The notes under the pieces were generated by a model that was given only the letters and a program-made list of their open reading frames with translations, was not told the DNA's origin and made no database searches. A stretch of DNA of 54,129 nucleotides from Xylaria sp. FL1777 (lineage: Eukaryota; Ascomycota; Sordariomycetes; Xylariales; Xylariaceae), in assembly GCA_022578965.1 (NCBI GenBank), contig MU400761.1, positions 1 to 54,129 on the forward strand. Reading direction: 5' to 3'. The position numbers and the translations under genes were made by a program. This document shows, piece after piece, positions 36,290 through 47,300 of the stretch (position 1 is the stretch's first letter; the number at the start of each line of letters is the position of its first letter).

Positions 36290-39200
36290 AAAAACATAAT
36301 AAGTTATTTAGTAAATATATAAAAAAACTATTTAAAAAACATATATAAAAAACTTTTGCTGCAATAATTAAATAAATATTAAAGCATAGCATTAAAGCTA
36401 AAATAAAAAGCATTATGTTTTTATTACGTAAGTATTATAATATATAAATATATATTATAGCATATTTATATAGCAATATTATAAACTTAATTAAGCAACT
36501 ATAGCAAATATATTAATATAATAACTATTAAAGCTTTTTTAAATAAATAACTTATATTATTATATAATAGCTTTTTTTTTATTATATTATAATGTAATAG
36601 CTTTAAGCAGCTATACTTAAAACTAAAAAAATCTAACTTTATAGCAATATGTTTAAATAATTAAACATAAAAAAACTTAGTTTTTTTAAAGTTTAATATA
36701 ATAAAAATATAAAAGCTAATATATGCTTAATAATAATTAAACTAGTTATTAAAAAATAAACATATAATATTTTTATTAATAAATATAGCAAGCTAAACTT
36801 TTTAAACTTTATAATACTAAAAAATAAAGCTTTTACTTAATTAACTAGTATAATTATTTAAAGCGCTAAACATTAATGCTATATATATAAACTAGCTTTA
36901 ATATTTATTTATATTATAATTACTAAAGTTATAAGTTTTTATTTTTAGTTTTTGCTATTATATAAAAATAAAAAATAAAAAGTTAGCACTATTAAATAGT
37001 ATTGTTTTGTTTATTTAAAAGCTTTTAACTTTAGTTTTATTTAAAGCATTAAAAACTTAAAAATAAATATAGTAAACATTAAATAAGCTAAAAAGTTAAA
37101 AATAGCTTTATATATAGTTTAGCTAGCTTTTATATAAAATATTGCATTATATTTAGTAAAAAAGCTTAAGCTTTTTAAAATATAACTTATAAGCTTTAAA
37201 AAACTTTAAATTATATATATAAGCAACTAATTATAATATAAGCTTAAAAGTTTTATTGCGTAATAGCTATGCTTTATAATGTTTAGCAAAAATAATAATA
37301 TAATTAGCAATGTTTTAAAAGTTGTTTAGTAGTATTGTTTTAAATTGCTTATTTATGTTTAATATACTTTGCGTTATATTTTGTTAAGTTATTTTTAATT
37401 AATTTTAACGCTTAAAAAAAAATAAGCAAAGCTACTTTAAAGTATAATTTATAAATTAAAAAATATATTACTTAAATATATTGTTTAGTATTTATAGCAT
37501 GTTATATTTTTATACTACGTTTTTTAAGCTAAGCTTTTATAATAGCTTTTTTAATTTATTAAACATATAGTAATTTTAAGTAGTATATTATAACTATAAT
37601 ACTTAAAAAAAAATACTACTAATATAAGTTTACTTAAAAAAAATAAGCAATATTTAGTTTATATATATATATTTAGTATATTTAGTAATATTAAACTGTT
37701 TTAGTAGTATATTACTATTAAAAAGTGCAAATATTATTAGCTTTTTAATAAGCTTAATAAAGTAAATAGTAAAAGCAAGCATAAAGTTATTTAGCTAGCA
37801 TATTAAAACAAAAAAAAAAAAGGTATAAATAATAAAATTAGTTAGCAAAAACAAGCAAATAATTTGCTAAAAAAGCAATTTATAAAAGTTTATAATAGTT
37901 ATAATATAAAACTAAAGCATATAATATTTATAGTATATATTATAATAAAGCAGTATAAAAGCATTAAACAAAATAAATAATATATAGTATAGCTAGTTTT
38001 TATAAAACTAAAAAGCATTAAAAAAAAAAAAAAAATTAAGTAGTATTATTTTTTGCGTTAATATTTTAGTTTTATTTTAGTAGTATTATTTAAATAAATT
38101 TAAATTAAAAAGCAGCAAGTTAAACTATAATAAATTAAAAAAATAAAATTTTTTTATAAATATTTATATATATTACTTATAAAAATTATATATTTTAACT
38201 TTAAATAAAGCTATTTTTTTAATATAAAAGCTAGCTAAAATAATTTTTATTATTTTTAGCTTTTTTATATTTTAAAACATATATTATAAATATAAATATA
38301 AACAATATTTTTAAAATAAGCTATTATTATTATAAGCTATTTTAGTTATATATATTAACTTATTAAATAAAATAAACAAAAGTATTATATTATTAATTAA
38401 GTAAAAAAGTTTAATAATATAAAATATATTTTAAAAAGCAAAATTAATTTATATAACATTAAAGTAAAAGTATTACTAGTTTACTATTAAAAAATAGTTT
38501 ATATAGAATTTTTATAAAGCACTTTTTATTAAGTAACTTATAGTTATATTTTTAATATTATATTTTTAAAAAAAAAAAATAAAGCTAACAAAATAATTAA
38601 ACAAATATTAATTATATAAAGTTTTAAAGTAGTTTTAAAATAGTTTTATATATTTATATAAAATAGTATATTATAATTAAGTATACTTAAAAAAGCTAAA
38701 GCTTTTTACTAAAGCTTGCTAAATGTTTGTTTTTGCTTTAGCTTAAGCAAAACTAATAAAATACTAAGCAATAATCGCAAAAAAACAAAAAGCATACAAA
38801 GCAAATAATATATAGTTTTTTACGAACTATTTTTATATTTTAAATAGCAAATAAATAATTTAATATTTAAAAATCAAAAAAAAGTAAAAAAAAAAAAATA
38901 AACATAGTTATTAAAACTATATTTAAAAAAGCTAAACTATAAATTTTAAGTTTTATAAAGTTTTACTAAATTAAAAACGCAATATATATTTTAAAAAATA
39001 AAAAATTAAAACAAAAATAAATAACTTAAAGCAAATATTATTAAAAAAAATGCAGCAAAAAAACAAAGCTATATAAAATAGCTATTAATGTTATATTAAC
39101 AAATAATATATATTTATTAATAAATATTATAATAAAAAGCTTTAATAAACAAAAAAAAAAGCTTAAGCTTATTAATATTAAAAAAAGTATGCTAAAAAAA

Positions 39201-39460
39201 AATTTATAGCGCTTTTAGTTTAGCACAAAATAAAAAAAAGTTAATAAAATTATTTTGTTTTAAAAAATTAATATAAAAAGCTAAAAAGCTTTATATAAAA
39301 TAATTAATTATATATTTTAATATATAGCTAGCTATATTTATTACTTTATTTATAGAAAAAAATTAGTATTATAAATCTAAAAATAAAAATAAAAACTATA
39401 AAAAAAAAAAGATAGCTTATAAAAAATTAACTATTTTAAAACTAAAAAAAACAAAAAAGG

Positions 39461-39548
39461 AAAAGCTTTTAAAAAACAAAATATTTTAAAACTTAAAGTT
39501 TTTAAAAAAACTTTAGGTTTTAAGATATTTTGTTTTTTAAAAGCTTTT
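39461..39548. repeat. Long foldback hairpin in R1b
   Basis: Arms 39461-39500 and 39509-39548 pair over 40 bp with two mismatches, both G opposite the expected A and so transition-type; the loop is 8 bp. The outer tips are AAAAGCTTTTAAAAAACAAAA and its complement. It is at the place of the R1a hairpin 9263-9359, but the core differs by an A/T and a T/A change in the left arm, each matched by the complementary change in the right arm. Confidence 0.85.
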
Positions 39549-40490
39549 TTAAAAATATAAGTAAGCTAATAATACAAACAAAAATAAAAAAAAACAAAAA
39601 AAATAAAAAATAAAACATATTATAGTTATATTAATAAAAATAAAAATATAAAATTTGTTTTTATATGCAATAATACGTATTATTAAATAAAAAAAAAAAC
39701 TATTAGTTAAGCTAATTATAATAAACTAGTAATAAAAAAAAAAAGCAAAAGCAAGCAAATAATTTTTGCTAAAAATAAAAGCTTTACTACTAATAAAAAC
39801 AAAAGAATTTTACTATAACAAAGTAAAAAAAAAGTTAAGCAATAAAGCAATAAGCTTATTTAAAATATAAAGCATAAAAAACAAAAAAGAAATCAAAAAA
39901 AAAAAAAATAACTAGTTTTAAAGCGTTTAAAACAATGCTATTATTTTTATTGCTATTAAAAAAGCTTAAGTTATTAAAACTAAAAAAACTTTAAGATTAA
40001 AAACAAGCAAAAAAAGCAAAAAAAAAAAAAAGTTCTAGTTTAAGCAGTTTAAAATTTGTAGCATTATTATTGTTTAAATTTAAAAAAGCAAAGCTATTTA
40101 TATATAATAATTCTAAAGATTGTTTAAACAAAAAAATAAAAAGTAATAATAATACTTAAAAATAAATAAAAAAAAGTTAAGTAGTTAAAAACAAAACATT
40201 TATAAAAAAAAAAAAAAAAATAAGCAAAATTAGGTTTAAATAAAATAATAGTAGTATAAAAGCAAATTAAAAGTTAAAAGTAGTAAAATAAAAACATAAA
40301 AATATATAAATACTAAAGTGTTTTTATTAAAAAACAAGTTAAAAAAAATATAAAATTAATTAAAAAGTTAAATAGCTTTTTGTTTTAGTTTAATAATTTG
40401 TTATGCTTAAGCTTTTTTATGTTTTTGTTAATTATGTTTAGTAGCTAATAAAAGCATAATAATTAAGCTTTAAAAAAAATAGTAAAATAA

Positions 40491-40580
40491 GCAAAAATAG
40501 TAATATAACAAGTAAAAACGCTAAAAAAAAGCAAGCAAAAATAGTAATACAACAAGTAAAAACGCTAAAAAAAAGCTAAA
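40491..40580. repeat. 44-bp tandem repeat in R1b, two units
   Basis: Equivalent bases at 40500 and 40544; matches the three-unit array at 10622-10755. Followed by AAAAGCGCTAAATAAGCAC, as in copy a, before the two copies diverge completely into different A-rich sequence. Confidence 0.75.
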
Positions 40581-40676
40581 AAAGCGCTAAATAAGCACTA
40601 AACAAGCACTAAAAAATAAGCTTAATAATAGCGTGCAACTTAAAAAAAAACAAGCTACAACAAAAATGCAAGTGTA

Positions 40677-40721
<45 letters not shown>

Positions 40722-41029
40722 AAAAAAAAATTTATAAAAAAATTTTTTTAAAAATTAAAAATTTGTTTATTTTTTTGCAAAAAAGTTAATACGCAAAAGA
40801 TTAAGTATATTAAGCAGCAAAAAAAAAATAATTAACTTTAAATAAAGCAATATAAAAGTATTATTACATTAAGCTAGCAAATTGCAAAAATAAAAACATA
40901 TAAAGCTAGCAAATAATTAAGCATAAAAGCTATTAATAAAAAAATCAATAGAAATTTTTACTAAGTTAAATATATAAATATGCTATTAATTTTAACTTAA
41001 AAAACAAAAAAATACTTTTATTTAAACCT

Positions 41030-41165
41030 AAGTAACCTTAAAACTTTTATACTTTTTTAATAGTTAATATGCTTTTTTTTTATAAAACTTCTTTTTTTTT
41101 TCCATTTTTAAAAAATATTATTTATAACTTTAAAAATTTTTTACTTTTTTTTTATAAAACATTAT

Positions 41166-41196
<31 letters not shown>

Positions 41197-42420
41197 TTAT
41201 ATGTTTAACTTTAAATTTTATACTTTTTACTTTTTTTTTACTTTTTTTCTTTTTTTATACTTTTACTTCTTTTTTATAAAACACTTTAAAAAAAAAAAAA
41301 AAATCTATAATATAACTTTAATTTTTTTTAACTTTTGCTGTTTTATATTATAACAATAATTTTGCTTTTTTTTTTTTATATTTTCTTTTTTTTTTTTTAT
41401 AAAATATGTTTTTTTAAAAACAACTTTAATATTTTTTTTTTTTTTTTTTATAATTTTTTTTTTTTTTATATACTACTTTTTATTTTTTATTTTTATAATA
41501 ATATTTTATTTTTTGTTCATTTTTTTTTTTTTAACTATAATTTTAAACTTTACTTTATATATAATAATATATTATTATATAACTTTACTTGTTTTTTATA
41601 AACTTATAACTTTTTTTTTATAAAACTTTAATTTTTTTTTTATAAACTTTTAACTTTTTTTTTATAAAACTTTTATTTTTTTTTTTTTAAAACTTTTTTT
41701 TTTTTTTTATAAAACTTTAACTTTTTTTTTTATAATATTTTAACTTTTTTTTTATAATTTTTAATCTATTTTTAATTAATTTTTTACTTTTTTTTTATAA
41801 TATTTTTATTTTTTTTTTATAAAACTTTTACTTTTTTTTTATAAAACTTTAACTTTTTTTTTATAAAACTTTTACCTTTTTTTAATAAATTTTTAACTTT
41901 TTTTTTATAAAACTTTTATTTTTTTTTATAAAACTTTTACTTTTTTTTTTATAATATATTAAAAATAACTTTTTGAAATAAAAAATAATTACTATAAAAC
42001 TTATATTTTTAATTTGCTATTTTTTAAAATTATAATATTATTATAATATTTTGTTATATTTTTTTTTTTTTTGCTTTTATATCTTTTTTTTAAAAAATTA
42101 ACTTATATTATATATTTTTTTTTATTATATATATATATTTATTACCTTTTTTTTTTTATAAATTATATTTTTTGTTTTATTTAACCTTACTTTTTTTTTT
42201 AATACATTTTTTTTTTTTTATAATATTATATTTTTTTTTTTGCAAACTTTATTGCATATTTTTAAACTATTATTTTTTTTTTTTAAAACATTATTTTGTT
42301 TTTTTTAAACTTTATTTCTTTTTTATAAAACTTTACTTTTTTTTTATAAAACTTTACCTTTTTTTTATAATAATACAAAAAATTGCATTTTTTTTTTTTT
42401 TATAATATATGTTTTTAAAA
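41030..42420. repeat. T-rich low-complexity block with TTATAAAACTTT units
   Basis: Plus strand dominated by T runs; from about 41600 to 41950 short units of type ACTTTTTTTTTATAAAACTT (about 20 bp) repeat irregularly. C is found mainly in AACTTT and ACTTTT, and G is almost absent. Two low-complexity frames (88 and 77 codons, mostly F) fall here and are not genes. The block begins directly at the right end of R1b. Confidence 0.8.
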
Positions 42421-42514
42421 TAATAACTTATTAAATAATATATAATATAATAATAATTTTGTTCTTTTTTTTTTATGTTTTAAAAAAACACTTTTTTTTT
42501 AAATATAACTTAAA

Positions 42515-42655
42515 ATAATAATAATAGCAGTTATTTAATAATTTAATAATTATAATAGTTAATTAATAATATAATAACAATAATAATTATTTAATAATAT
42601 AATAATAATAATAATTATTTAATAATATAATAATTATAGCTATTATTTATAATAA
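42515..42655. repeat. TAATTATAGCAGTTA satellite, locus 2
   Basis: AATAATAGCAGTTATTTAAT and TTAATAATATAATAAT blocks as at 16283-16500 and 44190-44365. Most GC steps of locus 1 are already A/T here. Confidence 0.65.
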
Positions 42656-42934
42656 ACTTATTATATATTAATATAATAAGTTTGCTTTTAAAGTTTTAAT
42701 TTATAAATAATAATAGAATTTTTAGCAGTAATTTATTAAAGAAGTTTTTAAAATATTTTTATTATTATGCATTAATAAAAGTTTTAAAAAATTAAAAATA
42801 ATAAATATATTAATACTTAGTAGTTATAAAAAAATTAATAGCTAAAAAATTAAAACTAAGTAAATAATTAATTATAAAAAAAGTATAATTATATAAACAA
42901 AAAAAAAATAAAAAAAGTAAAGATTTTTTTTTTA

Positions 42935-43012
42935 AATTACTACAAGTTTAATAAGCATTAAATTATTATAAGTTTAATAAATATTAAATTATTATAAGTT
43001 TAATAAGCTAAA
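42935..43012. repeat. 26-bp tandem repeat, three units
   Basis: AAGTTTAATAAGCATTAAAT type units with equivalent G at 42946, 42972 and 42998. Differences are transitions (AAGCATT/AAATATT, CTACAAG/TTATAAG). Confidence 0.75.
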
Positions 43013-44189
43013 TAAGCTATTATATAACTTGGTTTTAATTAGCAAAAAAAAAATACTAAATATATATAAAAGCATTAAGCTGCTTTAAAAGCTATTTTAG
43101 TGCTAATTTTATAACATTATTTCTTTTTTTCTAAAATTATTATTTTAATAATTTCTTATAAATATTTTTTTTTTTTTTTTTTATGCGTTAAAATATTAAA
43201 ACATATTAAAAGAATTAACTGTTTATTAAAAATAAAGCAAAAATTTATTTTTACTTTTTTTATTAATTTTATTAGTTATAAAGTTATATTTTATTTTTAT
43301 TGCTTTAATTAATTATTAATATATAAAATAATAAATAATATGTTTTATTGCTTTAAATATATATATATTAGCTATTTTTGCAATAAATTAAAAATTTTAA
43401 TTAATTTAATTAATAATATAGTTTTTAAGTACTATTGTTTTAAAAAAAAAAAAAAGCAAACAAAGCAATAGCTATTTTTAGTTCAAAAAAAACTAAAATA
43501 AGCTTAAAATAGCTTTAATTTTGTTTTAAGCAAGCTAGCTTAGTTTTATATATAAAAATGTTTTTTAAAAGCAAAAAGTATTAAAATAGTTTAGCAAAAG
43601 CTTTAATTTTTAAATAAATTAAATAAAATAAAGCATATTAAAAAAAAACAAAAAGCATTAATAAAAAAGGAAAAATAATAAAAAAAGCAAGCTAAAGTAA
43701 TATAAGCTACTTTATTTAAGTTTAATTAAGATTTTTTAAATGTTTTTTTTAAAGCTAACTTTTTTTTTTTAGTTTTAAACAATTAAAATATTAATAATAA
43801 AACTAATTTATAATTATTACAATAATTTTTAAGTATTTTTTAAGTTTTTAAGTATTATTAATATATAAGTATTTTTTTTATTTAATAAAATATTTAATAT
43901 TATTATTATTTTAATAGAAATTTAGTATATTTTTTATTTTATAAATATTTTAGTTTATTTTTATTTTTAATTATGTTTTAATAAATATATTAATAAATAT
44001 TAGTTTTAATAAAAAAATATAAAAAACTAAGTAAATTTGCATATTTTTTAGTAATAATAGTTTATAGTTAATAAATAAAATAATTTTTTTAATTTTAAAA
44101 AAACTAAGTTTTTTAAACTTTAATTTGTTGTTTAGTTGTTTTGTTTTAATTTAAAAAATATTAATGTTTATATTTTGTTTTTATTATAA
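43013..44189. other. AT-rich decayed non-coding stretch
   Basis: No gene seen. A T run with ATGCGTT lies at 43170-43190. Nothing else rises above background. Confidence 0.5.
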
Positions 44190-44365
44190 TATTACTTAAT
44201 AATATAATAATTATAATAGTTAATTAATAATATAATAATAATAATAATTAATTAATAATATAGTAATTATAGCAATTAATAAACAATATAGTAATTATAG
44301 CGGTTATTTAATAATAAAATAACAATAGTAGTTATAAAATAATATAGTAATAATAGTAATTTTTA
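44190..44365. repeat. TAATTATAGCAGTTA satellite, locus 3
   Basis: Same motif family as loci 1 and 2, with TAATTATAGCAATTAATAAAC and TAATTATAGCGGTTATTTAA. It ends with the same TAATTTTTAGTAAAAAA tail as locus 1, so the two loci share flanking sequence and may be pieces of one duplicated unit. Confidence 0.65.
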
Positions 44366-47300
44366 GTAAAAAAAAAATATTAAAAAAAAAAAAAAAAAAG
44401 CAGTTATAAAATATAAAAAGTTATTATAATAAAAGATTTAAATAAAAACAAAAAAAAAACATAGCTTAAATAAAATGCAAACATTTATAATAAAACGTTA
44501 AATATATTATGCTTGCTTTTTTTTTATATTTAATACTATAAAGTAAAAAAAACTTGCTATATAGTTTAGTAGCGCTATTTTTTTATTTATATATTTATAA
44601 AAAAACTTATATAAAAAGCTAAATAAAAACTTTATATAATAATGTTTATATTGCTACTTTAAAGCTTTATTACTTTATAAATACTAGTTTTTATTAATTA
44701 GCTTACTAAATAAAAAGTAAAGTTAAAAAGCAAAAAAACTTTTTTTTTTAAAGCTTTTAAACTTTTTGCTTTGCTAAAAAGCGCAAAAAAGCTTTTTGCT
44801 AGTTTTTTTTTTTTTATTTGCTTTTTTTTTTTTCTTTTTGTTTTTTTTTATTTTTATTGCTAGTTTTTACTTTATGCTAGTTTTTTACTATATTATATAT
44901 TAAGTATACTAGCTATACTTTTTTTATGTTTTTTTAGAAAAAAAGTTTTTTTGTTTATTTTTTGTTTGCTAGTAGCTATAATATTAGTTTTATAAGCTTG
45001 TTTATAATTTTTTTTAAATTAGCAAGTTTATTAGCTTTACGTTTTTTATTAAAACGCTGCTATATTATTATAGCATTACTAGTTTTTATGTTTTTTGTTA
45101 TATTTATACTTTATAAATAAAATGCTAGCTATTTAATAAATTAAAGTTATTATGCTAATTTTAGCAATTTTAATTATTTAATATTAAAACGTAAACTTGC
45201 AAAGTTATAATTAAATATTAAAAATTTAAATATTGTTTTAAATAAAAATAAACTTTTTATATTATTGTTTTATTATGCTTTAAATATTTTAAGCTTAAAT
45301 ATTAATTTAGCAGCTAATTAATTTAATAGTTACTTTTATTAAGTTTATAAGCTTATAAAAAAAAAAATAAGCAAAAAAGTTTAAAATTAAAGCTATAATT
45401 ATATTAATAATGTTTTATATTTTTATATAGTTATAATAATTATTAACCTTTGTTTATAGCTTTAATAATAATTATTTATTTATAGTTAGTTTTTTAAAAC
45501 TTTTACTACTAAAGTTTTTTATTTTTGCTTTTTTTAAATTGTTTAAATTAATTATATTAAATAAAAAATTAAATTAGTTATTTTTTAAACAAATATAAGT
45601 AGTTTTTAATAATACTAAACTTATTATTTTTTGCAAATAAATTAACGTAGTTAAAAAGTATATTAGTTATAAAAAATAAGTTGCTTAAAATAAATAAATT
45701 AAAAATGGTTTTTAAAACTAAAAATAATAAATAATAGCTAGCTAATAAAATACTTGCTTTAAATAATAAAACTAGCATAAAAAAAGTTTATTTAAGTAAT
45801 GCTATTATAAATAAAGCACTTTTAATTAAACTTAGTATAAATAATTTTGCTAGTAAACTTTAAAGTAGTAAATATAAAAAAAAAAAATTATAGCTATTTA
45901 AATTTAATAATAACTAATTTTGTTTATGTTTTTATTAATATATATGTTTATATAAACAAACTAAGTTTATAAAAAGCTATTAACTTTTTTTTATAACTTT
46001 ATAAACTAACTTTAAAGCTAATTTAAATTTTTTTTAAGTAGTAATTAATAAGCTAGCAGTATAAAACAGTTTAGCAAACTAAAATATTAAAAAAACAAAA
46101 ATAAAACTAGTTTTTAAGCTAAACATAAGCATTTATATATATTAAAGCTTTAATAAGTTATAAAAAGTATTATTAAAAAAAATCTTATAATTAGTACGGT
46201 TTTTTTATGTTAGTTTATTAAGCTTTTTATAGCTATATAAGTATAAAATAGTGCTAAAAAAGTAAAAGTAAGCATTATTATTATTAAAGCTATAAAATAA
46301 AAAAATATTATTGTTATTATAACTAAATATAAAGAATTAGCAAGTTAAAGTAGTTATAAAAGTAGTAAATAGCTTATTATATAGCAAAAATAAACAAAAA
46401 AAAAAATAATAAAACGTATATTGTTTTTTTTAACAATAAAATAAATTATTTAAAGTAAAAGCGCGTTTATAAAACAATTAAAGCTTAAAAGCTTAAAAAA
46501 ACATTACATAATATAAAAGTTAATTAAAATTATAAAATTAAAGTATGTAATAAATATATTTCTAGTATTAATAAAATAAAATATATAAATAGAATTAAAT
46601 TAATAAAATGTATAAAAAAAAATAAAAAATAAACAACATTAAGTAAATAAAAAAATATAATATATATTACTTTTTTAAAATAAAGCTAATAAAAACATTA
46701 TATATTTATAGCAATTTTTTTAAAAAATTAATATAAACATATAAAAAATTAATATAAATATATAAAAAATTAATATAAATATATAATGCTTATAGCTATA
46801 TAATAAACAACTTTATAACTATTTATTATATTTTAATAGAAAATATATTGTTTAATTTTAAATAAAAAAAGCTATTTAGAAATATTAATAGTTTTTTTGT
46901 AAAGCTAACAGTTATAAAAATATTTATATATATGCTACTATATAAATTTTTTAAAGCATATAAACATATAGTATAAATAGTATAGTAATTATTAGTTTTA
47001 TAACTAAACTATTAATATTTTTAAATAAAGCATTTAATTTTAGTTTAAATAGCTAATTTAAAACTATATTATAACTAGTAGTTATAAAATTATTTATTAT
47101 ATAGCTATAAACGTTATATATTTTTAGCAATTTTTTATATACTTATAGTAACTTTTAATATTTAATGTAGTTTATAAGCAAGCAATATACTTTTTATTAT
47201 TTTATTAAGTTTAATTATTAATAACTTTATAATTAAAGCATTTATTATTAAAAATTAATTGAATTTTGATTTATTATTTGTTTTTATATTTTTATTACAA

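Larger units (their letters stand above)
35862..41022 (+). mobile_element. Decayed repeat element R1, copy b
   Basis: Second copy of R1 (see 5598-11199), same orientation, about 24.7 kb from copy a. It is generally further decayed: many sites with GC, AC or CC in copy a read AT, AT or CT here, though the reverse also occurs (TTCG at about 36017 against TTTG at 5807). It lacks the 311-bp insertion and the left-end 54-bp duplication, and has two instead of three 44-bp units. The right end (40980-41022) matches 11157-11199, where copy a is clearly less decayed. Confidence 0.85.

Noticed and set aside
41335..42405. Two plus-strand open frames (88 and 77 codons)
   Set aside because: They lie in the T-rich block and are mostly poly-Phe; a composition effect.
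45578..45778. 66-codon minus-strand open frame
   Set aside because: Leu/Phe-rich frame in background DNA; no motif, no second copy and no coding-type repeat.
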